Numbered from the stretch's first letter, positions 50,681 through 59,274 are shown. The stretch is 64,000 nucleotides of DNA from Pseudonocardia hierapolitana (GCF_007994075.1 NZ_VIWU01000001.1:2666001-2730000), one strand, 5' to 3'. The notes: generated by a model from the letters alone, not told the origin. Program-made: numbers and translations.

Positions 50681-50761
50681 CAGCCGACTTCACACACCCA
50701 GTACGGACTTCACACAAGGCCGGCCTTGTGTGAAGTGGCCAATGGGTGTGTGAAGTGGCTG
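50681..50761. repeat. Nested palindrome at the centre of the element
   Basis: A 30-bp perfect palindrome (50707-50736; arm ACTTCACACAAGGCC) lies inside a second, longer inverted repeat (50681-50700 and 50743-50761, CAGCCGACTTCACACACCCA against its complement with one base missing). Both arms share ACTTCACACA. It could form a long cruciform or a double-stem RNA. Confidence 0.7.
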
Positions 50762-50982
50762 TCGGCGGGGGCGAGGGCCCTGGTGATCGGCCCGAGGAGT
50801 ACATCAGGTCTCCGCCGAGCCCGCGATGTGCTGATCGGAACGATCTGCGCCGCTCACGCACCCGTTCTCCGCCCACGCACCCCGTCGACCGGGCGCGTGG
50901 CCCGACACGGGGCGCGCGAGCGCACACCAGGTGCGCGACCAACGCGGAGACCCCCATCACGTACCTGTGGGACCGGCCTGCT

Positions 50983-51145
50983 GGCGGCGCCGCGCGCCCC
51001 ATCGGGCAGGCCCCCGGCCTGCCCGCACCGCATGCCCGAGGGGCCGCAGAGGCTCGCAGGTCAAGGGTCGCGAAGCGATCGCGCAGCGACGCCGAAGGCG
51101 CCCTTGAGCTGGGAGGGGCGGCCCCGCACAATGCGCGGCGCCGCC
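50983..51145 (-). repeat. Right long inverted repeat of the 732-bp element
   Basis: The partner of 50414-50577 on the opposite strand. Differences cluster in one spot (about 51028-51042) where the left copy has CCGGGCAGCACTACG and the right copy a different sequence of nearly the same length; elsewhere changes are single bases. The internal hairpin is GGGCAGGCC-CCC-GGCCTGCCC (51004-51024). Confidence 0.75.
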
Positions 51146-51288
51146 AGCAGGCCCCGCCGACAGCCGCGGAGCCCGGATGACCGCGATCGTCGAGCGCACC
51201 GGGTCCTACCCACGGCGTGTCCGGGAACTTCTCGGCCCATCCGGGATATGAGCTGCCCGGGATGCGACTCACGTCCGATTGCGTCGGT

Positions 51289-52581
51289 TCAAGCGCCGGG
51301 AGCTGGGCGGTGGGCGAGGAGGACGCGGAGGGCGTCCGCCACCTCCCGCTCCGACCGGCCCACGAGCTCCCCGTCCCGCACGACCACCCGGCCGCCCACG
51401 ACGACGTGCCTGGGCCGCCTGCCCGGGGCGGCCCACAGCAGCCCGGCGAGCGGGTCGGCGACGCCCGCGTCGGCGACGCCGGTGACGTCCCAGCAGGCGA
51501 GGTCGGCCGCGCAGCCCGGGTCGAGGCGGCCCAGCTCCGGGCGGCCCAGCCCGGTGGCCGAGCCTGCGGTCGCCCAGGTCAGGACCTCGCGAGCGGTCAC
51601 GGGGCGGCCGGCGAGCGGGGCCACCTGCATCGCCAGGCGGGCGTCGGCGAGGAGGTGGCCCGCGTCGTTGCTGCCGCCGCCGCTGGTGCCGAGCCCGACC
51701 GGGACGCCGGCATCGGCCAGCGCGGCCATCGGGGCCACGCCCCACCCCATCGGCACGTCACAACCGGGAGCGTGGGTGGCGGTCACTCCCGCCGCCGCGA
51801 CCTTGGCGATCTCCTCCCCGGTGACGTCGCACAGGTGCGCGATCGTGACGTCCGGGGCGAGCCAGCCCCACTCGTCCAGCAGGTCGAGGGGGCGGCGGCC
51901 GTAGCGCTGCGCCGCGACCTCGACGTCGACCTGCTCGTTCGCCTGCGTCCGGCGGCGCAGGCCGTGCCGGCGTGCGACCTCGCCGAGCAGCGCGAACGTC
52001 TCCTCCCCGTCGCTGTGCACGCCGGCCGGTCCGACCGCGACCTGCACCATCCCGGACGGGTCACCGCCGAGCGCCGCCGCGATCGCGTCCGCGGAGGCCG
52101 CGGCCTCCTGCGGGTCGTCGCGCGCGCTGCCGCGGACGAACACCAGCCGCGCGCCCAGCTCGCAGGCGGCCGCGGCGACCGCGCGGGCGATACCCACCCC
52201 GTCGCCGGTGCCGGCGGGCCAGGTGAGGTGGTGGTCGGCCACCGTCGTCACGCCGCACAGCAGCGCCTCCGCCAGCCCGGCCGCCGCGGCGGCGTGCGCC
52301 AGCTCGTCGTCGACGCCCACGGCCGCGTAGGCGGCGGCCATCCGGGGCAGCCAGTCACGCATCGGCACGCCGCGGGTCCCGGGCAGCGTCCGGAACGCGG
52401 TCTGCAGCAGGTGGTGGTGGGCGTTCACGAGGCCGGGTGTCACCACGCACCCCGACGCGTCGAGCACCTCACCGTCGACGGGGCCGGCGGCGACCTTCCC
52501 GTCGGGTCCGCAAGCGATCTCACCGCCCGGCAGCTCGGCGCTCCCCGTCCACACCAGCTCGGCACCCCGCACGATCAGCAC
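51289..52581 (-). CDS. Amidohydrolase of the 8-oxoguanine deaminase/AtzB type with altered metal ligands
   Basis: A 430-residue amidohydrolase closest in layout to 8-oxoguanine deaminase and hydroxyatrazine hydrolases. The first metal motif is intact (NAHHHLLQTAFRTLPG, His55 and His57), as is His249 (IAHLCDV). But the usual HLAE motif reads TQANE, with Gln213 replacing the metal His, and the metal Asp of VDGSASND is Ser300 in GTSGGGSND. The length and fold are otherwise normal and the frame is intact, so this looks like a changed active site and not a decayed gene. It starts ten bases after the MocR gene and is cotranscribed with it. Confidence 0.78.
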   Translation of the reverse strand: MLIVRGAELVWTGSAELPGGEIACGPDGKVAAGPVDGEVLDASGCVVTPGLVNAHHHLLQTAFRTLPGTRGVPMRDWLPRMAAAYAAVGVDDELAHAAAAAGLAEALLCGVTTVADHHLTWPAGTGDGVGIARAVAAAACELGARLVFVRGSARDDPQEAAASADAIAAALGGDPSGMVQVAVGPAGVHSDGEETFALLGEVARRHGLRRRTQANEQVDVEVAAQRYGRRPLDLLDEWGWLAPDVTIAHLCDVTGEEIAKVAAAGVTATHAPGCDVPMGWGVAPMAALADAGVPVGLGTSGGGSNDAGHLLADARLAMQVAPLAGRPVTAREVLTWATAGSATGLGRPELGRLDPGCAADLACWDVTGVADAGVADPLAGLLWAAPGRRPRHVVVGGRVVVRDGELVGRSEREVADALRVLLAHRPAPGA

Positions 52582-52591
52582 GGGCGCAGTT

Positions 52592-53956
52592 CTACTCCGT
52601 GCCGTCGTCGCCGGGAGCGCCCCGACCCAGCCCGGCGAGGACGTCGAGGGCGGTGGCGAGCGTGTCGAGCGCGGGCGTGGCCAGCGCCAGGCGCACCGCG
52701 CTCGGCGCGTGGCCTGCCCCCGCCGCGTACGACGCGGCGGGCGTCACCGCGATCCCCCGGCGCGCGGCCGCCGCGACGAACGTCTCCGCCCGCCACGGCG
52801 GCGGCAGCTCCCACCAGCAGTGGTAGGACGCCGGGTCGGCGCGCACCGCGAACCCGGCCAGCCGCTCGGCCACCATCGCCTGGCGCTCGGCCGCGTCCAC
52901 ACGCTTCGCCAGCTGGATCTCCGCCACCACGCCCTCGGTGATCCACCGGGTGGCGGCCTCGACGGCGAAGCTCGGGGCCAGCCACCCGCCTGCGCGGATC
53001 GCCGCGCGCACCCGCTGGTGGCGGGCCATCGGGGGCACGAGGAACCCGAGCGTGCAACCGGACGCGACCCGCTTGGACAGGCTGTCCACGACGACCGTGT
53101 GCTCCGGCGCGAACGCCGCGAGGGGTGGCGGGTCGTCGCGGAGGAAGGAGTAGACGCGGTCCTCGACCGCCGGGACGTCGTGCTCGACGAGCACATCGGC
53201 CAGCTCCCGCCTGCGCGCCACGGGCATGGTCACGCCGAGGGGGTTGTGCATCGTCGGCTGCACGAACACGGCGTCGAGCCGGCCGGCCGCACGCACCGCG
53301 TCGGGCTGCAGCCCCTCGGCGTCCACCGCGAGTGGCACCACCTCGACTCCGAGCCGCGCGGCGATCGTGCGCGTCACCGGGTAGGTGAGCGCCTCGACGC
53401 CGAGCCGCCCGCCGACGGGGACCAGCGCGCCGATCGCCGCCGCGATGGCCTGCCGCCCGTTGCCGGCGAACAGCAGCTGGTCCGGGCGTGGTGTCCAGCC
53501 CTCGCAGGCGAGGAGGTCGGCGGCCGCCCTTCGGGCCGCCTCCGTCCCGGCGGCGCTGCCCGGGGACAGCCCGGCTCGCAGCCCGTCGGGCCGCAACAGC
53601 CCGGACAGCGCGGGCGCCATCAGCGCGGCCTGCCCGTCGAGGATCGGGAAGCTCATCTCGAGGTCGACGATGCCCGAGCGGTGCTCCGCGAGCGCGGGGC
53701 CGGTTTGCAGCGGCGCGGCCCTCACGAACGTGCCGCGGCCCACCTCGCCGGTGACGAGCCCGCGGCGCGACAGCTCCCCGTAGACGCGAGACGCCGTGGA
53801 GACCGCGATGCCGCGGTCACGCGCGAACCGCCGCTGTGTGGGGAGCCGGTCGCCTGCGCGGAGCCGTCCTGCGGCGATGTCCGCGCCCACGGCATCGGCC
53901 AGTGCCCGGTAATCGTCCACGATTGCTCCGAGTTCATTGTCGCGCCTGAGATGCAT
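52592..53956 (-). CDS. MocR-type regulator (GntR helix-turn-helix fused to aminotransferase fold)
   Basis: A 454-residue protein: winged helix at about 10-80 (LPTQRRFARDRGIAVSTASRVYGEL) and a class I aminotransferase domain (about 95-445) with the PLP-lysine region VDSLSKRVASGCTLGF. MocR proteins use PLP or PLP adducts to sense an amine or vitamin and control nearby genes. The ATG at 53956 has a canonical promoter upstream. It is cotranscribed with the amidohydrolase downstream and divergent from an alpha/beta hydrolase gene, either of which could be its target. Confidence 0.85.
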   Translation of the reverse strand: MHLRRDNELGAIVDDYRALADAVGADIAAGRLRAGDRLPTQRRFARDRGIAVSTASRVYGELSRRGLVTGEVGRGTFVRAAPLQTGPALAEHRSGIVDLEMSFPILDGQAALMAPALSGLLRPDGLRAGLSPGSAAGTEAARRAAADLLACEGWTPRPDQLLFAGNGRQAIAAAIGALVPVGGRLGVEALTYPVTRTIAARLGVEVVPLAVDAEGLQPDAVRAAGRLDAVFVQPTMHNPLGVTMPVARRRELADVLVEHDVPAVEDRVYSFLRDDPPPLAAFAPEHTVVVDSLSKRVASGCTLGFLVPPMARHQRVRAAIRAGGWLAPSFAVEAATRWITEGVVAEIQLAKRVDAAERQAMVAERLAGFAVRADPASYHCWWELPPPWRAETFVAAAARRGIAVTPAASYAAGAGHAPSAVRLALATPALDTLATALDVLAGLGRGAPGDDGTE

Positions 53957-53968
53957 TGCCTTACGCGC

Positions 53969-53997
53969 TTTGTACCGACCAGACTCGGAGCGGTCAA
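53969..53997 (-). promoter_or_regulatory. Promoter of the MocR/amidohydrolase operon
   Basis: On the minus strand TTGACC (53997-53992), an exact 17-bp spacer and TACAAA (53974-53969), followed by a leader of about five bases to the MocR start at 53956. It is one of the cleanest -35/-10 pairs in the window. It shares the 58-bp gap with the divergent hydrolase gene. Confidence 0.6.
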
Positions 53998-54014
53998 ACC
54001 GAGAGGAGCAGGGG

Positions 54015-54806
54015 ATGCGCACCATCGCACTGGAACGGACCGTTCTCGCGTACGAGGACGTCGGACCGGACGGCGACATCCCGTTGCTCCTGGTGCACGG
54101 CCACCCGTTCGACCGGTCGATGTGGGAGCCGCAGTTGCGCCACTTCGGCGCGGACCGCCGGGTGATCGTGCCCGACCTGCGCGGCTACGGCGCCAGCGGC
54201 GGAGCGGTGCCCGAGTGGCCCGCGTTCGTCGACGACCTCGCCGCGCTCCTGGACGGCCTGCGGGTGCCCCGCGCCGTGGTCGCGGGCCTGTCCATGGGCG
54301 GGCAGATCGCACTCGAGCTCTGGGCGCGGCACCCCGGCCGGGTGGCCGGCCTGCTGATCGCGGACACGACGGCGGCCGGCGAGAGCGTCGAATCGCGGGC
54401 GGCACGGATCGCGCAGGCACAGCGTCTGCTGCGCGAGGGCATGGACCCGTACGCCGTCGAGAACCTCTACCTGATGGTCTCGCCGGACGCGCCGCCGGAG
54501 GTGGCCCGGCACGTGCTCGCGATGATGCGGTCGACGGACCCCGCCGGCGCCGCGGCCGCTCAGCGTGCCCGCGCCGACCGCCCGGACCGGCGCGCCGGCC
54601 TGGAAACGGTCACGGTGCCGACGGTCGTGGTCGTCGGCAGCGAGGACGCCTTCACCCCGGTCACTGACGCGCGCGTCATCGCCGACGGCGTTCCGGGCGC
54701 GGAGCTGGTGGTCGTGGACGGCGCGGCGCACATGCCGAACCTGGAACGTCCGGACGCGTTCAACGCCGCGCTGCAGCGACTCCTGGACCGCGTCCCCACA
54801 CATTGA
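54015..54806 (+). CDS. Alpha/beta hydrolase
   Basis: A 263-residue hydrolase. LLLVHGHPFDRSMWEPQL supplies the oxyanion hole, GLSMGGQIALEL the nucleophile serine, VVVVGSEDAFTP the acid and GAAHMPNLERP the histidine. The triad is complete. This group includes carboxylesterases, lactonases such as 3-oxoadipate enol-lactonase, and haloperoxidase-like enzymes; substrate unknown. AGGAG is seven bases before the ATG. Divergent from the MocR gene, which may control it. Confidence 0.84.
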   Translation: MRTIALERTVLAYEDVGPDGDIPLLLVHGHPFDRSMWEPQLRHFGADRRVIVPDLRGYGASGGAVPEWPAFVDDLAALLDGLRVPRAVVAGLSMGGQIALELWARHPGRVAGLLIADTTAAGESVESRAARIAQAQRLLREGMDPYAVENLYLMVSPDAPPEVARHVLAMMRSTDPAGAAAAQRARADRPDRRAGLETVTVPTVVVVGSEDAFTPVTDARVIADGVPGAELVVVDGAAHMPNLERPDAFNAALQRLLDRVPTH

Positions 54807-54885
54807 TCCGAGATTGCTCCGAGCAGTATCCCGATAGTGGCGATCCGGCCCACGGGGGTCGGGCGCGCTGGCACCATCCCCTCCC

Positions 54886-55851
54886 GTGACCGTCGCTATC
54901 GGCTCCCGCGTCACGTCGATGCACGTGTTCTGCGCGGTGCTGCTGGTCGCGATCCTGGCGCGGCCACTGCTCGTCGACGCGCTCTCGGTGCCCGTGCTGC
55001 AGACCGCGGCCACGGTGTTCGTCGCGGTCTGCGTGCAGGCCCTGCCGTTCCTCGTGCTCGGGGTCCTGCTCTCCGGGGCGATCGCGGCGTTCGTCTCGCC
55101 CGCGGCGCTGCGCAGGCTGCTGCCTTCGCGGCCGGCCGCGGCCGTCCCGGTGGCCGGCGCCGCCGGGCTCGTGCTTCCCGGCTGCGAGTGCGCGTCGGTG
55201 CCGGTGGCGCGGCGGCTGATGGGCCAAGGCGTGCCGGACGCCGCGGCGCTGACCTTCCTGCTCGCCGCCCCGGCGATCAACCCCGTCGTGCTGGTGGCCA
55301 CCGCCGTCGCGTTCCCCGGCGAGCCGCGCATGGTGCTGGCACGGGCCGTCGGCTCGCTCGCCACCGCCTGCGTGACCGGTTGGCTGTGGCAGCGCTTCGG
55401 GAAGGCCGAGTGGATCGTGCGCCGGGCCGTGCCACCCGCGTCGGACGGCGGGCGCTGGGCCGTGCTCGCCGAGACCGCGCGCCACGACCTCGTCTCCGCG
55501 GGCGGGTTCCTCGTGGTCGGCGCGGCCGCCGCGGCGGCGCTGTCGGTGCTCGTGCCACCCGCGTGGACGGAGTCGCTCGCCGGGCAACTGGTGCTCGCGG
55601 TGCTGGTCATGGCCCTGCTCGCCGTCGTGCTCGCCCTGTGCAGCGAGGCCGACGCGTTCGTGGCCGCCTCTTTCACGATGCTCCCGCTGCTGCCCCGGCT
55701 CGTGTTCCTCGTCGTGGGCCCCGCCGTCGACGTCAAGCTGATCGCGCTGCAGTCGGGCACGTTCGGCCGTGCGTTCGCCGCGCGCTTCGCGCCGCTGACG
55801 TTCGCGGTCGCCGTGCTGTGCGCCGTCGGTTCCGGGCTGGTGCTGCTGTGA
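54886..55851 (+). CDS. Permease of the DUF318/ArsP-like family
   Basis: A 321-residue membrane protein with eight or nine helices. Conserved motifs are PGCECASVPVARR, the pair AAPAINPVVL, and LCSEADAFVAASF. The cysteines in these loops suggest metal or metalloid handling. In many bacteria this permease is encoded with a TIGR03943 protein, as here, and is under zinc control; I see no Zur-type site before it. The gene overlaps its partner through GTGA. The GTG start at 54886 has no strong ribosome-binding site. Confidence 0.8.
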   Translation: MTVAIGSRVTSMHVFCAVLLVAILARPLLVDALSVPVLQTAATVFVAVCVQALPFLVLGVLLSGAIAAFVSPAALRRLLPSRPAAAVPVAGAAGLVLPGCECASVPVARRLMGQGVPDAAALTFLLAAPAINPVVLVATAVAFPGEPRMVLARAVGSLATACVTGWLWQRFGKAEWIVRRAVPPASDGGRWAVLAETARHDLVSAGGFLVVGAAAAAALSVLVPPAWTESLAGQLVLAVLVMALLAVVLALCSEADAFVAASFTMLPLLPRLVFLVVGPAVDVKLIALQSGTFGRAFAARFAPLTFAVAVLCAVGSGLVLL

Positions 55852-56531
55852 GGCGCGACACCCAGCACGTCCTGCTCGTGCTCCTCGGCGGCGCGCTGCT
55901 GCGGATCGCTGCCGACGACACCTACCTGCGCTACGTCCGCCCGTCCCACCGGTGGCTGCTGCTCGCCGCGGGCGCCGTCATCGTGGTGCTCGCGGTCACG
56001 GGGTTGCTGCGCGACCGCGCCGGTCCCCCGCCCCACGAGCACGGCGGCCACACGCCATGGCTGCTGCTCGCACCCGTCCTCGTGATCGCGCTGGTGGCCC
56101 CGCCCGCGCTGGGCGCCGACGCCGTGGGCCGCGCCGGCGCGGGCAACGCCACGGTGCAGGCGTCGGACGTGTTCGGGCCTTTGCCGCCCGACGATCCGGC
56201 CGAGCTCCCGGTCGCCGAGTTCGTGCAGCGCGCGGTGTGGGACAGCACCGGATCCCTCGCCGGGCGGGAGGTCGTGCTCACGGGGTTCGTGGTGCGTCGC
56301 GGCGCGGCCGTCGAGCTCGCCCGGCTGACGATCGCCTGCTGTGCCGCCGACGCGCGCCCCAACCGCGTCCGGCTGGTCGGGAACCTGGACGACCACGCCA
56401 CCGACACCTGGTTGCAGGTGCAGGGCGTGCTGCAGGAGGGCAGCGCCACCGCGCCGACCGGCCTGGTCCCGACGCTGACGGTGACGGCGGCGACGGTCGT
56501 CCCGGCCCCGCCGGACCCGTACGAGTACTGA
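55848..56531 (+). CDS. TIGR03943-family membrane protein, partner of the permease
   Basis: A 227-residue protein with two N-terminal helices pairs (about 5-60 and 70-95) and an outer domain. The HEHGGHTPW loop between helices is histidine-rich, and the domain has TIACCAADARPNRVRLVG and DTWLQVQGVLQEG, typical of the TIGR03943 family. Gene order and overlap with the permease support a two-component metal transporter. Starts at GTG 55848 inside the permease stop. Confidence 0.8.
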   Translation: MRRDTQHVLLVLLGGALLRIAADDTYLRYVRPSHRWLLLAAGAVIVVLAVTGLLRDRAGPPPHEHGGHTPWLLLAPVLVIALVAPPALGADAVGRAGAGNATVQASDVFGPLPPDDPAELPVAEFVQRAVWDSTGSLAGREVVLTGFVVRRGAAVELARLTIACCAADARPNRVRLVGNLDDHATDTWLQVQGVLQEGSATAPTGLVPTLTVTAATVVPAPPDPYEY

Positions 56532-56541
56532 CGCCCCGTCC

Positions 56542-57195
56542 TCAGGCCGTACGGATCTCCCGCGCCCAGGAGACGACGGCCGCCGCCACGGCCAGCCCGG
56601 CGCCGAGCGCCGCCTCCGCGACCGGGAGCCGACCCGACAGGAGCGCGTCGACGGCGGAGCCGACGGGCGGCAGCCACGGCTGCACCGCCGTCGCCATGAC
56701 GACCGCGATGCCGACGCAGAACGACCAGCCGATCCGGGTGACCACGGGCCGGGCGACGAGCAGACCGACGGCCGTGCCCGTCGCCGCGCACGCGACGTGG
56801 GCGAGCGTGCCCGCCACCAGCACCGGAGGCGGGTACGGGTAGCGGCTCACCACCGCGGGCAGCACCACCGAGAGGGCCGCGAGGACGAGCCCGCCCGCGA
56901 GCGCCACGAGCAGGGTGGCGGCCGCGACCCGGGAGGGACCGCCCGCCGATGCGATCGTGACGGCGCGCTGTTCGGGCGCCTCGGTGTTGGCCACGACCAC
57001 GGCGAGCCACGCGGCTGCCGGGTACACCGCGAGCGCCGACACGGCCCACGGCCCCGGCGGCGGCCCCGGATCGCCGCCGAACAGCACGGCCAGTACGGCG
57101 CCGTGCGCCACGAACGGGAGCAGGAAGCGCTGCGAGCGCGCGACGTCCGCGACGAGGAACCGCGCCACCGCCAGCGTCCGGGCCACCACGGTCAC
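56542..57195 (-). CDS. Integral membrane protein of an ABC exporter
   Basis: A 217-residue protein with six hydrophobic segments and no other domain. Overlapping by four bases with an ABC ATPase gene, it is the presumed membrane partner. The first segment is preceded by an ordinary charged N terminus (ARFLVADVARSQRFLLPF). Sequence is poorly conserved in this class, so the call rests on context. Convergent with the TIGR03943 gene. Confidence 0.65.
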   Translation of the reverse strand: MTVVARTLAVARFLVADVARSQRFLLPFVAHGAVLAVLFGGDPGPPPGPWAVSALAVYPAAAWLAVVVANTEAPEQRAVTIASAGGPSRVAAATLLVALAGGLVLAALSVVLPAVVSRYPYPPPVLVAGTLAHVACAATGTAVGLLVARPVVTRIGWSFCVGIAVVMATAVQPWLPPVGSAVDALLSGRLPVAEAALGAGLAVAAAVVSWAREIRTA

Positions 57196-58007
57196 CGCCG
57201 GGCCTCCTCGCGCCGGACGCTCAGCACCGAACAGCCGCGCGCCAGCGCCGCGGCCAGCAGCCCGTCACCGCGGTCGACCGGCACCCGCACGGTCAGCGAG
57301 CCCACGCCCAGCCACGACTCGCGCACGTCGGGCAGGCCGCGCAGCGCCTCGGCGGGATCGCCCGGGCACGACAGCTCCACCACGGTGTGCGCGGCCCCCG
57401 GTGGGGCGACGGCTTCCGGCGCCAGCACCCCGCGCGAGAGGCGGAACACCGCGGCGCCGGCCTGCTGCGCGGCGCGGCCCGTGTGGTCGGCGACCAGGAC
57501 GGCCGTCGTCGCGGCCGCCACCGCCAGCAACCGGTCCAGCGCCGCGGCGGCTCCTGCGTCCAGGCCCGACCACGGCTCGTCCAGCACCAGCAGGCCGGCC
57601 CCGCAGCCGAGCGCCTGAACGAGCAGGACCTTCTGCACGTTGCCGGTGGACAGCCGCGCGACCGGCGCGTCGAGATCGCCGCTGAAGCCGAGATCGCCGA
57701 GGAGCGCACCGGCGTCCTGACGCACGCCGTGGACGGCCGCCATGTGGCGCAGGTACGCCCGCGCCGGCATCCGGGTGGACGCGGGCACCCGGCCGGGGAG
57801 GAACCCGACCACCCGCGGCCGGCCGGTGACACTCCCGGCTGTCGGGGCACTGGCTCCGGCGGCGATCCGCAGCAGCGTGGACTTGCCGGTCCCGTTCCCG
57901 CCCACCACGAGGACCGGACGACCCGGGGTGAGCTCGAGGTCGATCCCCGCGAGGACCTCGCCGCGGCGCCGGTAGGACTTCCGCACGCCGGCGAGCCGCA
58001 CCCCCAC
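57192..58007 (-). CDS. ABC transporter ATP-binding protein, exporter type
   Basis: A 271-residue ATPase. Walker A GGNGTGKST, Walker B LLVLDEPWSGLD and VADHTGR (H-loop position) are present; the signature reads LSTGNVQK, unusual but seen in exporter ATPases of lipid or antibiotic type. A C-terminal extension (about 205-271) follows. Coupled by four bases to the membrane protein gene. GTG 58007 has GAGG just upstream. Substrate unknown. Confidence 0.82.
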   Translation of the reverse strand: MGVRLAGVRKSYRRRGEVLAGIDLELTPGRPVLVVGGNGTGKSTLLRIAAGASAPTAGSVTGRPRVVGFLPGRVPASTRMPARAYLRHMAAVHGVRQDAGALLGDLGFSGDLDAPVARLSTGNVQKVLLVQALGCGAGLLVLDEPWSGLDAGAAAALDRLLAVAAATTAVLVADHTGRAAQQAGAAVFRLSRGVLAPEAVAPPGAAHTVVELSCPGDPAEALRGLPDVRESWLGVGSLTVRVPVDRGDGLLAAALARGCSVLSVRREEARR

Positions 58008-58055
58008 GCCCTCATCCTGCCGGACGGGTCTCGCCCCGCTCCTGAGCCCGCGGGC

Positions 58056-58535
58056 TCAGGACCCGGACCGCCAGATCCGGCTGCGCAGGTCGGTGCCGCG
58101 GATCACCTGGATGCGCCACGGGGTCAGGCGCAGGACGTGGAGTTGCGGGTCGGACGGCGAGCGCCAGAAGGCGCCGAGGTCGTAGCCTGCGCCGCGCGGG
58201 CTGGTCCGCCGGTACAGATCCCAGACGTGGTGCTTGACCTGCAGGTCCTCGGTCCACTCCGCGACCGTGTCGACCGCGACCGAGTTGTTGCCGGGCGACC
58301 AGTAGGAGAAGTTCGTGTGCGGGTTGCCTGCGATGTGCGCCGCCTTGACCGGGGTCCGGTACGTGGCGAGCCAGCCGAGCGGCGTGCCGTCCACGACCTC
58401 CCAGACCGGGATCAGCACCCTCGTCCGCGGGCGGTTGCGCGCGTCCACCGTGACCATCGTGGCGTACCCGATCGAGCCGACGTAGGCGTCGAACTCGTCC
58501 TTGATCGCGCCGAACGACGTGACCTTCGCTGTCAT
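58056..58535 (-). CDS. PNPOx-like split-barrel flavoprotein
   Basis: A 159-residue split-barrel protein. MVTVDARNRPRTRVLIPVWEV and GWLATYRTPVKAAHIAGNPHTNFSYW are typical FMN-binding strands of the pyridoxamine-phosphate-oxidase superfamily. The WDLYRRTSPRGAGYDLGAFWRSP segment is shared with general-stress and unknown actinobacterial paralogues. Cofactor (FMN, F420 or haem) cannot be told from sequence. Separate from its neighbours on both sides; role unknown. Confidence 0.8.
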   Translation of the reverse strand: MTAKVTSFGAIKDEFDAYVGSIGYATMVTVDARNRPRTRVLIPVWEVVDGTPLGWLATYRTPVKAAHIAGNPHTNFSYWSPGNNSVAVDTVAEWTEDLQVKHHVWDLYRRTSPRGAGYDLGAFWRSPSDPQLHVLRLTPWRIQVIRGTDLRSRIWRSGS

Positions 58536-58595
58536 GCCCCGGAGCCTGATCGATCCGGTCGGTGGCGGGAAGACGGCACTTCGCAGGTGGGTCGG

Positions 58596-59213
58596 TCACC
58601 GCCGGGGAACCGACTCCGACCTCGAACGGAGCCGCCGCACGATCAGCACGACCAGCCCGACCCCGAGCAGCCCGAGCACCACGTAGCTCACCGGCCCGAG
58701 GACCCCCTCCACCTGCGCCCAGTTCTCCCCCAGCACCCAGCCGAGCGCGATGAAGGCCGCGTTCCAGATCCCGCTCCCGACGGCGGTGAGCACCACGAAG
58801 CGCGGCAGCGGCATCCCGGCGATCCCGGCCGGGATCGAGACCGCGCTGCGCAGGAACGGGACGCACCGGGCCAGCAGCACGACCTTGCCCCCGTGCCGCT
58901 CGAAGACCCGCTCACCCCGGTCCAGGTCCTTCTGGCTCACGAAGACGAACCACCGGTGGCCGGCGAGCCGGTGCAACCGGTCGTAGCCCAGCCGCGCCCC
59001 GAAGCCGTAGAGCAGCAGCGCACCGAGCACGGACCCGGCCGTGGCCGCGGGCCACACCGCGACGACGTTCACGCCGCCGGTACGTGCCCGGAAGCCCGCG
59101 AGCGGGAGGATCACCTCGGACGGGATCGGCGGAATGATGTTCTCGAGCAGGATCAGCAGCCCCACACCCGCTGCCCCCAGTCCGTCGATGATCGAGAACA
59201 CCCAGCCGGCCAC
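58596..59213 (-). CDS. DedA-family membrane protein
   Basis: A 205-residue DedA protein with five hydrophobic regions. Family motifs: ENIIPPIPSEVILPLAG in the first re-entrant loop, and FERHGGKVVLLARCVPFLRSAVSIPAGIAGM with the conserved arginine and proline. DedA proteins are thought to flip undecaprenyl phosphate or other lipids, and affect resistance to cationic peptides. Start GTG 59213; the -10-like CACTCT lies six bases upstream. Divergent from the YbdK-like gene. Confidence 0.87.
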   Translation of the reverse strand: MAGWVFSIIDGLGAAGVGLLILLENIIPPIPSEVILPLAGFRARTGGVNVVAVWPAATAGSVLGALLLYGFGARLGYDRLHRLAGHRWFVFVSQKDLDRGERVFERHGGKVVLLARCVPFLRSAVSIPAGIAGMPLPRFVVLTAVGSGIWNAAFIALGWVLGENWAQVEGVLGPVSYVVLGLLGVGLVVLIVRRLRSRSESVPRR

Positions 59214-59274
59214 GGCTCAAGAGTGCCCAAGATGTCCGGTATCGAACAGTGGGACAGCCGGGTACCTCCTCCCC

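Larger units (their letters stand above)
50276..51288. other. Gene-free kilobase containing a bounded inverted-repeat element
   Basis: The longest stretch without a supportable gene. It holds a 732-bp element (50414-51145) bounded by two ~164-bp inverted repeats, with a nested palindrome between them, all described separately. Upstream, GGTGGCGCC occurs three times (about 50330-50420). Open frames here are GC artefacts without start signals. No transposase is present. Confidence 0.6.

Noticed and set aside
50414..51145. Reading the element as an insertion sequence
   Set aside because: There is no transposase frame and I see no flanking target duplication; it is called only a repeat-bounded element.
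50276..51288. Long open frames across the inverted-repeat element, some with similar peptides on both strands
   Set aside because: The similarity comes from the DNA repeat itself; none has a start site and the frames break between copies.
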